Below are positions 8,059 through 17,221 of a stretch of 64,000 bases of DNA, one piece after another (position 1 is the stretch's first letter; the number at the start of each line of letters is the position of its first letter). The notes below the pieces were generated by a model. It had not been told where the DNA came from. It searched no databases and saw only the letters and a program-made list of their open reading frames with translations. The position numbers and the translations under genes are program-made. The stretch comes from JAYPLE01 sp047627515 (GTDB lineage Bacteria > Bacteroidota > Bacteroidia > Cytophagales > Cyclobacteriaceae), in assembly GCA_047627515.1 (NCBI GenBank), contig JBLHTU010000003.1, positions 1 to 64,000 on the forward strand. Direction: 5' to 3'.

Positions 8059-8761
8059 TTCTTCATTTCATTAAGTCTCCTGTCATATTCCATGTATTGG
8101 ATAATATACCCTTTTGGCAATGTTACAAATCGATATATGTCCATATACTTCCGGCTTCATCGATGAACATCTGTTCATTCCAATCAAAGATTTTACTGAT
8201 AAAGATCGACTTAGTTGTGTTGTCGACCAGTACATAATCGTCTCGATCCATCACCATTGTGAGGTAAAAATCAAGTTGCTTCTCGACCTCCTCGGCCGTA
8301 AATGCTTGATTGTATAAGGTAAGGCAACTTAGAGCGTTACCATTCAATGCAAAATGCAGCCTTGGATCAGGGTAAATTTCGAATAACCTTTCGAACTCAA
8401 TTTGATCTAGCGTTACCTGCTCATTTGCTACCGTAAACTTGATTTCCTTGAAAAAACCATCGATTGCCATGGAACTTTCTACAGAGTAAGCTTCCAATAC
8501 ACCCTTGATAACCAATAAATTATATGCATTGATATAAAACGCCTTCTTGAAATCATCGTCTGAACCCCTAAGATAAAATTGTTCATATTGCTCAACCAAA
8601 GCCAGAAACTCTGTCGGATTTATTTTGAGCCTTTTGTAATCCACTTTCCCATCATTCACATAAGACTGGAAATAATTATCAGTACTTTCAAACAGCCCTT
8701 CTTGTCCTAATACGGGATACCGTTGGAAAAAGGAAAATCAAGTGATAAGAAACAGTTTCAT
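8055..8761 (-). pseudogene. DUF547 exported protein, disrupted by an in-frame stop and a frameshift
   Basis: The intact middle part (8123-8659) reads VNDGKVDYKRL, AFYINAYNLLVI, LDQIEFERLFEIYPDPRLHFALN, the DUF547 signature. Upstream in the same frame lies an ATG at 8761 with MKLFLIT, then a TGA at 8740-8738, then FSFFQRYPVLGQEGLF, so a signal peptide is cut by a nonsense codon. Downstream, the frame stops at 8123, but the neighbouring frame continues with TLPKGYIIQYMEYDRRLNE up to 8055, the usual DUF547 ending, so a single-base shift lies near 8125-8145. Two independent lesions indicate a pseudogene, unless they are sequencing errors. A GTG at 8659 could still start a shortened product. Confidence 0.8.
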
Positions 8762-8863
8762 AATACCATGTATTACCATTCGACCAAAAGGGTTGGTTAT
8801 CTTCTGGACAATTGATTTATTTTCGCGGATAAAGTAATCAAGCCGACATATAACTTGCCAAAC

Positions 8864-10237
8864 ATGAAAGCAAATACTCTTTGTAAAATCTCTGTGATTC
8901 TCCTGTTCCTCACTCCTGCTTTTGGCTATAGCCAAGACTACCAAAAAACCGTGGATACAATCTTTGAAGAGGCGTTGTCCAATGGAGAAGTATATGGGAA
9001 CCTCGAATATTTATGCAAAGAAGTAGGAAATAGGCTAAGCGGATCTCCTGGAGCAGCAGCAGCTGTTGAATATACCAGAGCCTTGATGATAGACTATGGC
9101 TTTGACACGGTGTACCTTCAACCGGTGATGGTGCCAAACTGGAAAAGAGGACAGAAAGAGATTCTTACGATCAACCAATCAAGTATAGGGTCCTTCTCCC
9201 TTAAATCCTTAGCACTGGGAAACTCAGTCGGGACAGGTGCGTTGGGCTTATCGGCACAAGTAATAGAAGCCAGTGGCATGGAAGAGTTGGAGAAACTGGG
9301 AAAGCAAGTCGAAGGAAAAATTGTATTCCTCAATGGAAAAATGAACGCTGCAAATTATCGGACATTCAAAGCCTATGGCAATGCAGTAGTTCAGCGGGCC
9401 TATGGAGCTTCTGAAGCTGCAAAGTATGGGGCCAAGGCCGTGATCGTGAGATCGATCACACAAGCCAATGATGACACGCCACATACAGGTTCTCTTAGAT
9501 ACAAACCAAATATCACAAGGATACCTGCTGTGGCCATCAGTACCAATGATGCTGATTTACTAAGCAGTCTGTTGTCCAAAAGTACTCTTTCAGTCTATTT
9601 GGAAACACATTGCGAAATGAAAGCAGATATCTTATCTCACAATGTAATAGGGCAGATCAACGGTAGTGATGGTGATAAATATATTGCTGCTGGTGGTCAC
9701 CTTGATTCATGGGATGTAGGTGAAGGAGCACATGATGACGGATCTGGTTGTATGCAGGGGATTGAAGCATTGCGCCTGTTGAAAGAGATAGGCTATCAAC
9801 CCAAGAATAATCTTAGAGCTGTCATGTGGATGAATGAGGAGAATGGTGGCGCAGGTGGACGTGGTTATGCTGACGCAGCTTTGAAATTGAAAGAGAAACA
9901 TTTGGCTGCATTGGAGTCAGATCGAGGAGGGTTTCTACCTATCGGCTTTACGTCGTCTGGTGTTGAAGAGCAGCAAGCTATTTTCAAAAGTTTTGCTACT
10001 TATTTTAAAAAGTGGGGTCTTCATGATTTCGAACAATCCGGTGGAGGTGCCGATATTGGTCCTTTGGCACAACAAGAGACTTTTTTAGTGGGTCTATTGC
10101 CCGACGGGCAGCGATACTTTCGCTACCACCATACACCTGCAGATGTTTTTGAAACTGTTGACCGCAGAGAGCTTGAGATGGGAGCTGCAGCTATGGCAAG
10201 TATGATGATGTTAATAGATCAAACAGGTTTAAATTAA
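8864..10237 (+). CDS. Exported M28 metallopeptidase, carboxypeptidase Q-like
   Basis: A 457-residue protein from the ATG at 8864 with a signal peptide (MKANTLCKISVILLF, cut near GYSQ). A PA-like insert occupies about residues 120-240. The di-zinc M28 core follows: GGHLDSWD with His279, GAHDDGSGC with Asp291, WMNEENGGAGG with the catalytic Glu pair near 325, then ESDRGG and a late HHTPAD that supplies the last His ligand. The arrangement matches human plasma glutamate carboxypeptidase (CPQ), which cuts unsubstituted dipeptides. It is periplasmic or secreted. The PAP2 gene starts 4 bp after its stop, so they are probably co-transcribed. Confidence 0.9.
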   Translation: MKANTLCKISVILLFLTPAFGYSQDYQKTVDTIFEEALSNGEVYGNLEYLCKEVGNRLSGSPGAAAAVEYTRALMIDYGFDTVYLQPVMVPNWKRGQKEILTINQSSIGSFSLKSLALGNSVGTGALGLSAQVIEASGMEELEKLGKQVEGKIVFLNGKMNAANYRTFKAYGNAVVQRAYGASEAAKYGAKAVIVRSITQANDDTPHTGSLRYKPNITRIPAVAISTNDADLLSSLLSKSTLSVYLETHCEMKADILSHNVIGQINGSDGDKYIAAGGHLDSWDVGEGAHDDGSGCMQGIEALRLLKEIGYQPKNNLRAVMWMNEENGGAGGRGYADAALKLKEKHLAALESDRGGFLPIGFTSSGVEEQQAIFKSFATYFKKWGLHDFEQSGGGADIGPLAQQETFLVGLLPDGQRYFRYHHTPADVFETVDRRELEMGAAAMASMMMLIDQTGLN

Positions 10238-10241
10238 GCCG

Positions 10242-11195
10242 GTGTTCCGTACAGATTTCAACCATTGGGCCCAGTCGATTGACGTTACTGGGTTTAAGGA
10301 ATTGATGCAGTTCATTTCTGCAGTAGGCAGTACATATCCAGTTATTCTTATTTGCTTGATCGTGCTTAGTGGCCTTCATTTTCGTAAAGGATGGATTCTA
10401 CTGAATATGATCGCTTTCACCACTATTTTGACTGTCTTTTTGAAAGAGGTTGTTGATTTTCCTAGGCCAATTGCCGTAGATGCTTCATTGAAGGCATATG
10501 GAGGGGACCTCACTACCATAAACCTCACTCCCCTACAGCCAAAGGATAACTGGTCATTCTTTTCAGATGAGCTGTTACTTCAAACACGCCAACTGGATTT
10601 CGGTCAGCAAGGGCTACCGTCGGGACATACCTCAATCCACATAGCGATCTGGTTCGGATTAGCGATCCTGTTTAGAAAAAAGTGGATATGGGTTACCGGA
10701 AGTGCTATGGTACTATTGATGATGATCAGCCGAACATTCCTTGGTGTTCATTATTTAGGTGATGTACTAGGCGGATTGCTTCTGGGACTGTTCAGCACAG
10801 GTCTTGCCTATGCAGTTTCTCAACTCATTGAAAAAAATACACCTCTTAGACATTATGTTTTTGCCTGCCTACCTGCGATATTCTTCTTACTACCTGGTTC
10901 TGCCAGCAGTTGGCAGGTTTTTCTGATCTTAGGCATCAACATAGCGATAGCTGGAATTGAAACTACAGCAGGCCTCATTAAATTGGACGCATCCTTTAAG
11001 AGTAAATTTTTCAGTGCCGTCACGCTTATTGTTCTATTCATAGGCATCTTCATGGGAACATTGTCTACCAGAAGTATCCTCCCTGAACCAGTAGGGAATC
11101 TACTGATTGGCGCGGGAGGAGCTTTATCATTACTTCTGTATTACTTCATTGCAGCAAAAGCTAGTTGGGTGGCAAAAGACCGCACTTTTCAATGA
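10242..11195 (+). CDS. PAP2-family membrane phosphatase
   Basis: A 317-residue integral membrane protein with a GTG start (VFRTDFNHW) 4 bp after the peptidase gene. All three acid-phosphatase motifs are visible: KEVVDFPRP (KxxxxxxRP), LPSGHTS (PSGH), and SRTFLGVHYLGD (SRxxxxxHxxxD). Six helices form the PAP2 core, and about 120 further hydrophobic residues at the C-terminus add several helices. Members dephosphorylate lipid phosphates such as undecaprenyl pyrophosphate, phosphatidic acid or phosphatidylglycerol phosphate; the substrate is not determined here. The active site should face the periplasm. Confidence 0.88.
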   Translation: MFRTDFNHWAQSIDVTGFKELMQFISAVGSTYPVILICLIVLSGLHFRKGWILLNMIAFTTILTVFLKEVVDFPRPIAVDASLKAYGGDLTTINLTPLQPKDNWSFFSDELLLQTRQLDFGQQGLPSGHTSIHIAIWFGLAILFRKKWIWVTGSAMVLLMMISRTFLGVHYLGDVLGGLLLGLFSTGLAYAVSQLIEKNTPLRHYVFACLPAIFFLLPGSASSWQVFLILGINIAIAGIETTAGLIKLDASFKSKFFSAVTLIVLFIGIFMGTLSTRSILPEPVGNLLIGAGGALSLLLYYFIAAKASWVAKDRTFQ

Positions 11196-11357
11196 TCATG
11201 AAAGTAGAATCTCTGTGGAAATCAACTATGCTCTTTAGCTCCGCGTCTAACAATTTTAGTTAGTTATTCCAACTGATCAATCATCCGTGAAATTTTCAGG
11301 TATTATCAGACTATCTCATAAGATTTATTGTTGTATCCATGTAATATTGAGTGAGAT

Positions 11358-11942
11358 ATGAATCGATTACTACTAATTGCCCTTTTTATTGGATTAATCG
11401 GGTGGATATCATGTGGTCCGGAAACAGACAGCAATCCACCCACCCTGGCCGTTGCAAGTATTTATGCCACCGAGGAGGTAGGTGAAAACGCCTACCAAGT
11501 GACGACAAGAGAAATAGGCTCTGCTATTTTCAAAGAAGAAAATGGGATCGTTACTTTGACTATCAATGCAACAAACCTTGACCCAAACAGTCGTCATGCG
11601 ATTCACTTACATGAAGGAACTTGTGAGTCTCCGGGTATTCATTGGAATCAAGGTGGACAGGCTAACTTTTGCCGAGAGCTAAATATGGGTGAAGCTTGGG
11701 TCAGACCCAATGCTGGTGATGTTGGTAATATTCGCACGGATATCTCAGGTTCTGGCACATTCGAAATTAGCACTGAGTTTTGGAAGCTTGGCTCCAATGA
11801 CAACTTTGATATCGCTGGCCGAGTCATAGTACTCCATGCTGACGAGGAGGATTTTGCACAAGAATGCTTTGACTCTCATGATCACGCCCATAACAATCCT
11901 AAGATTGCATGTGGCACGATCCAATTGATAATTAATGATTAG
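11358..11942 (+). CDS. Cu/Zn superoxide dismutase-family lipoprotein lacking zinc ligands
   Basis: A 194-residue lipoprotein (lipobox WISC, Cys19) with a SodC-type domain. Copper ligands are in place: AIHLH (His83, His85), GIHWNQ (His95) and IVLHADEED (His160). The zinc loop is not: the residue matching the RHxGD histidine is Asn118 (RPNAGD, Asp121 kept) and no His is found at the other zinc position. That is the pattern of Cu-only SODs. An additional segment near the C-terminus contains DSHDHAH, a possible extra metal site. The catalytic Arg should lie near the end but is not clear, so true dismutase activity is uncertain. It overlaps the dipeptidase gene by 8 bp. Confidence 0.8.
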   Translation: MNRLLLIALFIGLIGWISCGPETDSNPPTLAVASIYATEEVGENAYQVTTREIGSAIFKEENGIVTLTINATNLDPNSRHAIHLHEGTCESPGIHWNQGGQANFCRELNMGEAWVRPNAGDVGNIRTDISGSGTFEISTEFWKLGSNDNFDIAGRVIVLHADEEDFAQECFDSHDHAHNNPKIACGTIQLIIND

Positions 11943-13101
11943 AAAAATTTTCAAACGAATTCTGATATTCGCCGTCATCGGCACAATTCTGTTTTTTTTC
12001 CTTGGTGGGAAAATCACAGATCGAATGAAAAATAAAACTGCCTCTCTTGAAGACTATCCGGTCTCTCAAGAAGCCATTAGCCTACATCGCAATATTAGGG
12101 TAGCCGATCTTCATGCGGACAATCTGCTATGGGATCGGGATATCACACAAAAATATAGTCATGGCCATGTAGATATTGAGCGATTGATTGAAGGCAATTT
12201 CACCTTACAAGTATTTGATGCCGTTATCAAAACACCCAAAAACCTTAATTACTTAGCCAATACAGATAAAACTGATAATATCACTTTATTGGCTATGGCC
12301 AATCGGTGGCCACCAAAAACCTGGTTTAGCTTACTAGAAAGAGCTAGGCATCAGAGTGCTATCTTGTACGGTGCAGCGCGGGAATCACCCAGTCTATCCA
12401 TCATTACCAGTCAGTCAGATCTTAACTATTTTTTAAAACTTAGATCAAGCAATAGCTACCTAGTAGGTGGTTTATTATCGATTGAAGGACTTCATGCACT
12501 AGAGGGTGAGCTTAAGAATTTAGATGTTCTATATGATGATGGCTACCGGATACTAGGCCTTGTTCACTTTTTTGATAATGCCGTAGGAGGCTCGTCAGCA
12601 GGCGTAGAAAAAACAGGTCTAACCGATTTCGGAACACAAGTGATTCGAATTATGGAACGAAAAAATATGATCGTTGATCTTGCGCATGCCTCCCCCGATC
12701 TTATTCGAGACGTTCTCGCAATTGCTAAGCGACCAGTCATCGTATCTCACACAGGCATAGCTGGGATTCACACAAGTCCGCGAAACTTAACAGATGAACA
12801 GGTCATAGGTATTGCCAATACTGGTGGGTTAATAGGTATAGGATTCTGGGAAGAAGCCCTAGGTGATCTGCACCCATCAAGCATCGCACGTACAGCTAGA
12901 TATCTCACAGACCTTGTCGGCGTAGATCATGTATCGCTAGGCTCTGATTTTGATGGTGCTGTTGAGACTTCCTTTGATGCTAGTCAAATCATATATGTAA
13001 CGGAAGCATTAATACAAGAAGGATTTACGCCTGACGAAATAAAGCAGATAATGGGTGGAAACATCATCGACTTCATGGTGAAGAATCTACCTCCTGCCTA
13101 A
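11935..13101 (+). CDS. Membrane dipeptidase (peptidase family M19)
   Basis: A 388-residue protein with an N-terminal membrane anchor (ILIFAVIGTILFFFLGG) and a TIM-barrel M19 domain. Zinc ligands appear in ADLHADN (HxD), LLSIEGLHAL (bridging Glu), VDLAHAS and VIVSHTG, and LGSDFDG completes the signature. The family, typified by renal dipeptidase, hydrolyses dipeptides including D-amino acid containing ones; the substrate here is unknown. Its start overlaps the SOD-like lipoprotein by 8 bp, so the two are co-translated. It ends 15 bp inside the convergent ACMSD gene. Confidence 0.92.
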   Translation: MIRKIFKRILIFAVIGTILFFFLGGKITDRMKNKTASLEDYPVSQEAISLHRNIRVADLHADNLLWDRDITQKYSHGHVDIERLIEGNFTLQVFDAVIKTPKNLNYLANTDKTDNITLLAMANRWPPKTWFSLLERARHQSAILYGAARESPSLSIITSQSDLNYFLKLRSSNSYLVGGLLSIEGLHALEGELKNLDVLYDDGYRILGLVHFFDNAVGGSSAGVEKTGLTDFGTQVIRIMERKNMIVDLAHASPDLIRDVLAIAKRPVIVSHTGIAGIHTSPRNLTDEQVIGIANTGGLIGIGFWEEALGDLHPSSIARTARYLTDLVGVDHVSLGSDFDGAVETSFDASQIIYVTEALIQEGFTPDEIKQIMGGNIIDFMVKNLPPA

Positions 13102-14166
13102 GCTATCTTTATTTTCGTCTGCTAGTAGCTGTTTCAGTGCTAATGGAGCGCCTTCAGCATTAATCCCCAGCCATTCCATGGTTGATCGATACATAATGTT
13201 ATCAAGCTCTTGGTCTGTTAGTTGCATTTCTAGCAGGTAAGCGCCGATTTCGAGATCTCCCAGCGGAAACGGGTAGTCTGTACCTAAACACATCTTGTCT
13301 GATCCAATCGCGTCTACGATATACCTGGTCAACTGAGGATCATGTGTGATACAATCCACCCAAAACTTACCTAGATATGCTCGGGGGTTTACTGGATTAT
13401 GGACGGCCACCAAATCTGGACGGCAATTGAAGCCGTGCTCAAGTCTTCCTATGGTGGGAATAAAGGAACCTCCCGCATGTGCGAAACACACTCTCAGCTT
13501 TGGGTATCGTTCAAATACGCCACCGAAAACCATCGAAGCTACTGCTCGAGCTGTTTCGGCAGGCATGCCTACCAACCAAGGAAGCCAATATTTATCCATT
13601 TGGTCTTGCCCCATCATTTCCCATGGGTGGACCAACACTGCCATATTTAGTTTTTCACAGGCTTCAAAGAATTCAAAAAATCGTGGTTTAGAGAGATTTT
13701 GGCCATTGATATTAGAGCCTATTTGAACGCCGTAAAACCCTAACTTACTACATCGCTCGAGTTCCTCGATCGCAAGATCTATGTCTTGCATAGGTACAGT
13801 GCAGAGACCGAGATAGTGCTCTGGATACTTCTTTACCGTCTCAGCCATGTCGTCGTTCAAAAACTCACTTATCTCTTTCCCATCTTTAGGCTGGGTCCAG
13901 TAGCTGAAAAGGACTGGGATCGTACTAATGACTTGTAATCTTGTTTGGTACTTCTCGTATTCTTGGATACGAATTTCTGCGTCCCAGCAATTTTCATTGA
14001 TCTCACGAAAAAACTTATCTCCCTTCATCATTCGAGCAAAACCTTGTCGGTGATGCAGAAGGTTGATAAAATCTCCGTAACCAAATTTTTTCGCAAAATT
14101 TGGCAACTTCTTAGGGATGATATGTGTGTGCATATCAATCTTCATAAGGGGCTGTTGCTTTGACAT
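13087..14166 (-). CDS. 2-amino-3-carboxymuconate-6-semialdehyde decarboxylase (ACMSD) homologue
   Basis: A 359-residue amidohydrolase very close to vertebrate ACMSD: MKIDMHTHIIPK with the HxH zinc pair, NCWDAEIRIQE, STIPVLFSYW, VHPWEM, KYWLPWLVGMPAET, VCFAHAGGSF, and GTDYPFPLGDLE with the catalytic Asp. ACMSD removes a carboxylate from the ring-opened product of 3-hydroxyanthranilate and so steers tryptophan or 2-nitrobenzoate breakdown away from quinolinate. No other kynurenine-pathway gene is visible nearby; the aromatic decarboxylase at the window start is 12 kb away. Translation could start at residue 1 or at Met8, which matches the animal start. Confidence 0.88.
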   Translation of the reverse strand: MSKQQPLMKIDMHTHIIPKKLPNFAKKFGYGDFINLLHHRQGFARMMKGDKFFREINENCWDAEIRIQEYEKYQTRLQVISTIPVLFSYWTQPKDGKEISEFLNDDMAETVKKYPEHYLGLCTVPMQDIDLAIEELERCSKLGFYGVQIGSNINGQNLSKPRFFEFFEACEKLNMAVLVHPWEMMGQDQMDKYWLPWLVGMPAETARAVASMVFGGVFERYPKLRVCFAHAGGSFIPTIGRLEHGFNCRPDLVAVHNPVNPRAYLGKFWVDCITHDPQLTRYIVDAIGSDKMCLGTDYPFPLGDLEIGAYLLEMQLTDQELDNIMYRSTMEWLGINAEGAPLALKQLLADENKDSLGRR

Positions 14167-14220
14167 CTATTCAAAAATAATCAATAAAAAAGCATCGTGT
14201 CCTATTTGACCATGGAGCAT

Positions 14221-15399
14221 TTACTTACACGAAGTAAGCATTCTCGTGATTTGAGGGTTTTCGAAACCTAAAGCTATGGCCATCTGTAGACAGCGGCACA
14301 TATTAGGCAGATCTTTCAATTGACTATATGCTACCGCAGCATTGAACCATATGTCCGATGATGCCGACTGCCGAACTAGCACTTGTTCGTATTGACTCAC
14401 AGCTTGTTCAAAAAGGTCCAACTTGAAGTAGGTATTCCCAATTTGCGTAACCAATTCTAATCTATTGGCCGTAGATATTGGTATGGATAGCCAAAGTAAT
14501 AAAGCTTGCTCATAGTCTTTTTGAAGATAGTAGACATTAGCCAATTGACTAGCGTACTTAGCCTCTTCTGGATGGCTTTCTATTAGCTTTTCTAGAAATT
14601 TCTTCGACTTAGTCCATTCTCTCTCCTCTATTGCCTCCAACGCACGGAAATAAATAAAAGGGGCAAATTCAGTGGAGGTAAAAATACTATCAGGCACTTC
14701 CGTACCCGGACTAAGTATGAGTAGGTTATACCATGCAAGCTGATTACCCCCTTCTTTGCTTATCAATTCATGCAGTACAGTTATTGCCTCAGCAGTATCT
14801 GATAATTTTGCCAAGACCAAGGCTAGGTTAATTATATCATTTGGATCATCACCCAATGTGACTGATTTTTCAAAATCCCTAGCAGCACTATCCAGAAGTG
14901 ATAGCTGTTCATATGCTTGACCTCGTAAAGCATGCGCATCCGCCCGCATCATGTTATTTGTTTTGATATTTACGAGAGCATCATCGTTCAATTGTATGCC
15001 GAAAAATATGGCCGTCGTCTCTGAAGACGGATTATCCAGGAATTTTGTTAAATCACTTATGGCTTGATCATATAAGCGCAGCTGCACGCATACTTGTCCG
15101 CGCCGAAGATACAGGGAATATTCATTAGGACTGATTCTAATAGCATCAGATAGCGATTGTAATGCTGCCTCCGGAAGGCTTAACCGTACTTCAATTTGAG
15201 ATTTTTTAAGCAGTAACTCAACTGTTGTTCTTTCAACGACTAACCTGTTTGCTATTGCTAACGCCTGTTCAAATTCACTATTATTGAATAAGGTATCCAA
15301 ACGCCTCAGCTGATCCCTGTAGCTGTCTTGCGCGTATGAGTCAGATAGTACGCATAGACTACTAAATAGGAATATGAAAAAAACCCTTTTTATCATCAT
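14221..15399 (-). CDS. Exported TPR protein
   Basis: About 392 residues from the ATG at 15399 (or 15396), chosen because it yields a clean signal peptide (MIKRVFFIFLFSSLCVLSDSY, then AQ). The open frame extends upstream to 15453, but those residues lie inside the preceding gene. Repeating TPR units run through the whole mature chain (YSLYLRRGQVCVQLRLYDQAI, ALRGQAYEQLSLLDSAARDFE, ANVYYLQKDYEQALLLW, GNTYFKLDLFEQAVSQYE). There is no catalytic domain. The start overlaps the MpaB-like gene by about 35 bp, so they are likely translated together. A periplasmic adaptor is plausible but unproven. Confidence 0.8.
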   Translation of the reverse strand: MMIKRVFFIFLFSSLCVLSDSYAQDSYRDQLRRLDTLFNNSEFEQALAIANRLVVERTTVELLLKKSQIEVRLSLPEAALQSLSDAIRISPNEYSLYLRRGQVCVQLRLYDQAISDLTKFLDNPSSETTAIFFGIQLNDDALVNIKTNNMMRADAHALRGQAYEQLSLLDSAARDFEKSVTLGDDPNDIINLALVLAKLSDTAEAITVLHELISKEGGNQLAWYNLLILSPGTEVPDSIFTSTEFAPFIYFRALEAIEEREWTKSKKFLEKLIESHPEEAKYASQLANVYYLQKDYEQALLLWLSIPISTANRLELVTQIGNTYFKLDLFEQAVSQYEQVLVRQSASSDIWFNAAVAYSQLKDLPNMCRCLQMAIALGFENPQITRMLTSCK

Positions 15400-16393
15400 G
15401 TCCAAGTTGAACGGCAAGCTGATCATCAATCCACTGATAATGATCCTTGACAAAGGACGCTAAAAACTGACTGGTTTTTAATACCGACAATGAAACATCT
15501 GACTTTATCGATGGGGCGGGCAGGCCTAAGTCAGCGGCAACTGCTTTACCCATTAAGGCAGCCATTACCTGTGAAGGACTGAAACTAGGAAGCCCAGAAT
15601 TTGACACTTCGAAATAGCTCAATAAAGCATAAGTTAACTTAACTCCCTCCTCGCTTTTGGTAAATTGATGTAGTCGAATTTTCTTCTCTAAGATGCTAGC
15701 CTCTTTCAAGTCTGATGGAAGTAATGAGCTATCAATCCCAAGGCAACTTCCTATGTAATTCCATAAGTACAAATAATCTTTAGCTTCTGCTTCGGTAACC
15801 GTAATACCCAATTTATCAAGCCCTCGGAGAACGATCAACGAAAAAGATAAAAAGGTACCCAGTAGATCTTCTTGGTTAACAGGCACTTCATCTTTGATAT
15901 GCTTGCTTGCATGGAATCTAATCGCTGCATGCATCAATCTTACTTTGAAAATAGATACGTAACCCGACCCTTGTTCTTCAAATGCATTTGGCAAACAACA
16001 ATCAAATACAAACCTGGCTGTCTCTCCTAGCCGCTGACCTGGATTTTCAATTATGTTTTTTGAATGAATAAGTACCCGTGCACCTTTTGCGGCAGCATAA
16101 CAATAGGGTAAGGAATAGAACCCCAGTAAAGTCATGATAGGAAGTAAATGCTGCTTGAAAAAGATTTGGCCTTTGACCAAACGTGCTAGATTAACTTGAT
16201 CAATGTCTAATACATCTTGTCTGAGGCTAATCAGTTCTACGGGAAAATCTGAGATCAATAGTTCCTCTTTGGTCGTAATCTGCTGAATTTTTTCTCTCAG
16301 CTGAGGATTGGACCGCATCACTACTATTGCCTGATCAGCAAGGTTGTCCCCGATTGTACGTGTCTGATCCAGAAGATCCTGTGTATACTTCAT
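15362..16393 (-). CDS. MpaB/DUF2236-family (latex-clearing-protein-like) heme oxygenase-type protein
   Basis: A 343-residue, mostly helical protein. The core MHAAIRFHASKHIKDEVPVNQEDLLGT, followed by FSLIVLRGLDKLGI and YLYLWNYIGSCLGI, matches the MpaB/rubber oxygenase (DUF2236) family; the His and Arg residues of that core contact b-type heme in Lcp proteins. No signal peptide is visible, so the enzyme is probably cytosolic or peripheral. Known members cleave or oxidise isoprenoid chains, but most bacterial members are uncharacterised. It is preceded by an unknown protein and followed, with overlap, by a TPR protein. Confidence 0.8.
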   Translation of the reverse strand: MKYTQDLLDQTRTIGDNLADQAIVVMRSNPQLREKIQQITTKEELLISDFPVELISLRQDVLDIDQVNLARLVKGQIFFKQHLLPIMTLLGFYSLPYCYAAAKGARVLIHSKNIIENPGQRLGETARFVFDCCLPNAFEEQGSGYVSIFKVRLMHAAIRFHASKHIKDEVPVNQEDLLGTFLSFSLIVLRGLDKLGITVTEAEAKDYLYLWNYIGSCLGIDSSLLPSDLKEASILEKKIRLHQFTKSEEGVKLTYALLSYFEVSNSGLPSFSPSQVMAALMGKAVAADLGLPAPSIKSDVSLSVLKTSQFLASFVKDHYQWIDDQLAVQLGHDDKKGFFHIPI

Positions 16394-16426
16394 AGAAAAC
16401 TAAACTACGAAGGAGGCAAAATAGAT

Positions 16427-17221
16427 TTAATATACTTCGTGAATCTGCATCCCACTATGCGCAGGCAAGTGGATAAAGTGTCCGGACTCATATCGAAAGA
16501 AGCTAACTGCCATAATCAAAAATGTCCCTACCCCTTCTTCTAGGTCACTGACAGGTATTGATACCTGTCCAGTCATAGGCTCTGTCGGCATCTTTAAAAG
16601 CGGAAGCATATTACTCTCATAGGTACCGAAAGAACCATGAGCACCTTCTGCTATTGGCCTGTAAGATTCGCTCTTCGCATCATACTGATAGTCTGAAATA
16701 GCAACGAGTCTAGCATTTATTTTAAAGTTTGTCGCTTCTGCCGGTGCATCAAAAACTTCCATAGGTATGAAAGATGGGAAGTGTAATATGACTTGCCCAT
16801 TTCGAGAACCACCCTTTACAAAATATTTAGCACCAAATATTTTCTTGTACGGCGCTTTATTATTGAATTCAAATCCATTCAATTCATGACCGTGCTTACT
16901 TGGAATCATCGGACGAGTACCCGTTTGACCCTCCTCTAATTTCGCCAGATTTCTGAATCTTGCCGTTAGCTTTCCGCTTGAATACGTCTCGCAGATTGCC
17001 GACATATTTTCAGAGAAGGACTGCCGCAATACTTTTGACATCATCGAGGCGACTCCAAACTCTTTTTGATTATTTCTGAGCGCTTTGTATGTCGACTTAG
17101 TTTTGATATGTTCTGCTGAAGGCCCCCCTTTTCTAGCTACAATAGTTTCAGAAACTCCTTTGATCTTATAGGCTCGAAATCCTTTAGGAATCTTGGTTAG
17201 GTTTGGCTCAGTTTTGATCAT
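16427..17221 (-). CDS. Hypothetical protein, no family recognised
   Basis: A 264-residue protein without signal peptide or membrane helix. The N-terminal third is basic and helical (IKTKSTYKALRNNQKEFGVASMMSKVLRQ). The rest looks beta-rich with aromatic strands (NGQVILHFPSFIPMEVF, GVGTFLIMAVSFFRYESG) and ends HSGMQIHEVY. A Gly/Pro-rich stretch (GTRPMIPSKHGHELNGF) separates the parts. I recognise no catalytic motif. It lies 33 bp upstream of the MpaB-like gene on the same strand, so it may be the first gene of a three-gene transcript. Its codon use looks like its neighbours, which argues against recent transfer. Confidence 0.65.
   Translation of the reverse strand: MIKTEPNLTKIPKGFRAYKIKGVSETIVARKGGPSAEHIKTKSTYKALRNNQKEFGVASMMSKVLRQSFSENMSAICETYSSGKLTARFRNLAKLEEGQTGTRPMIPSKHGHELNGFEFNNKAPYKKIFGAKYFVKGGSRNGQVILHFPSFIPMEVFDAPAEATNFKINARLVAISDYQYDAKSESYRPIAEGAHGSFGTYESNMLPLLKMPTEPMTGQVSIPVSDLEEGVGTFLIMAVSFFRYESGHFIHLPAHSGMQIHEVY

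Noticed and set aside
8738..8944. 68-codon minus-strand frame ending MKLFLIT
   Set aside because: Only its last seven codons are meaningful, as the start of the disrupted DUF547 gene.
10853..11053. Antisense frame within the PAP2 gene
   Set aside because: Shadow of the membrane-helix coding sequence on the other strand.
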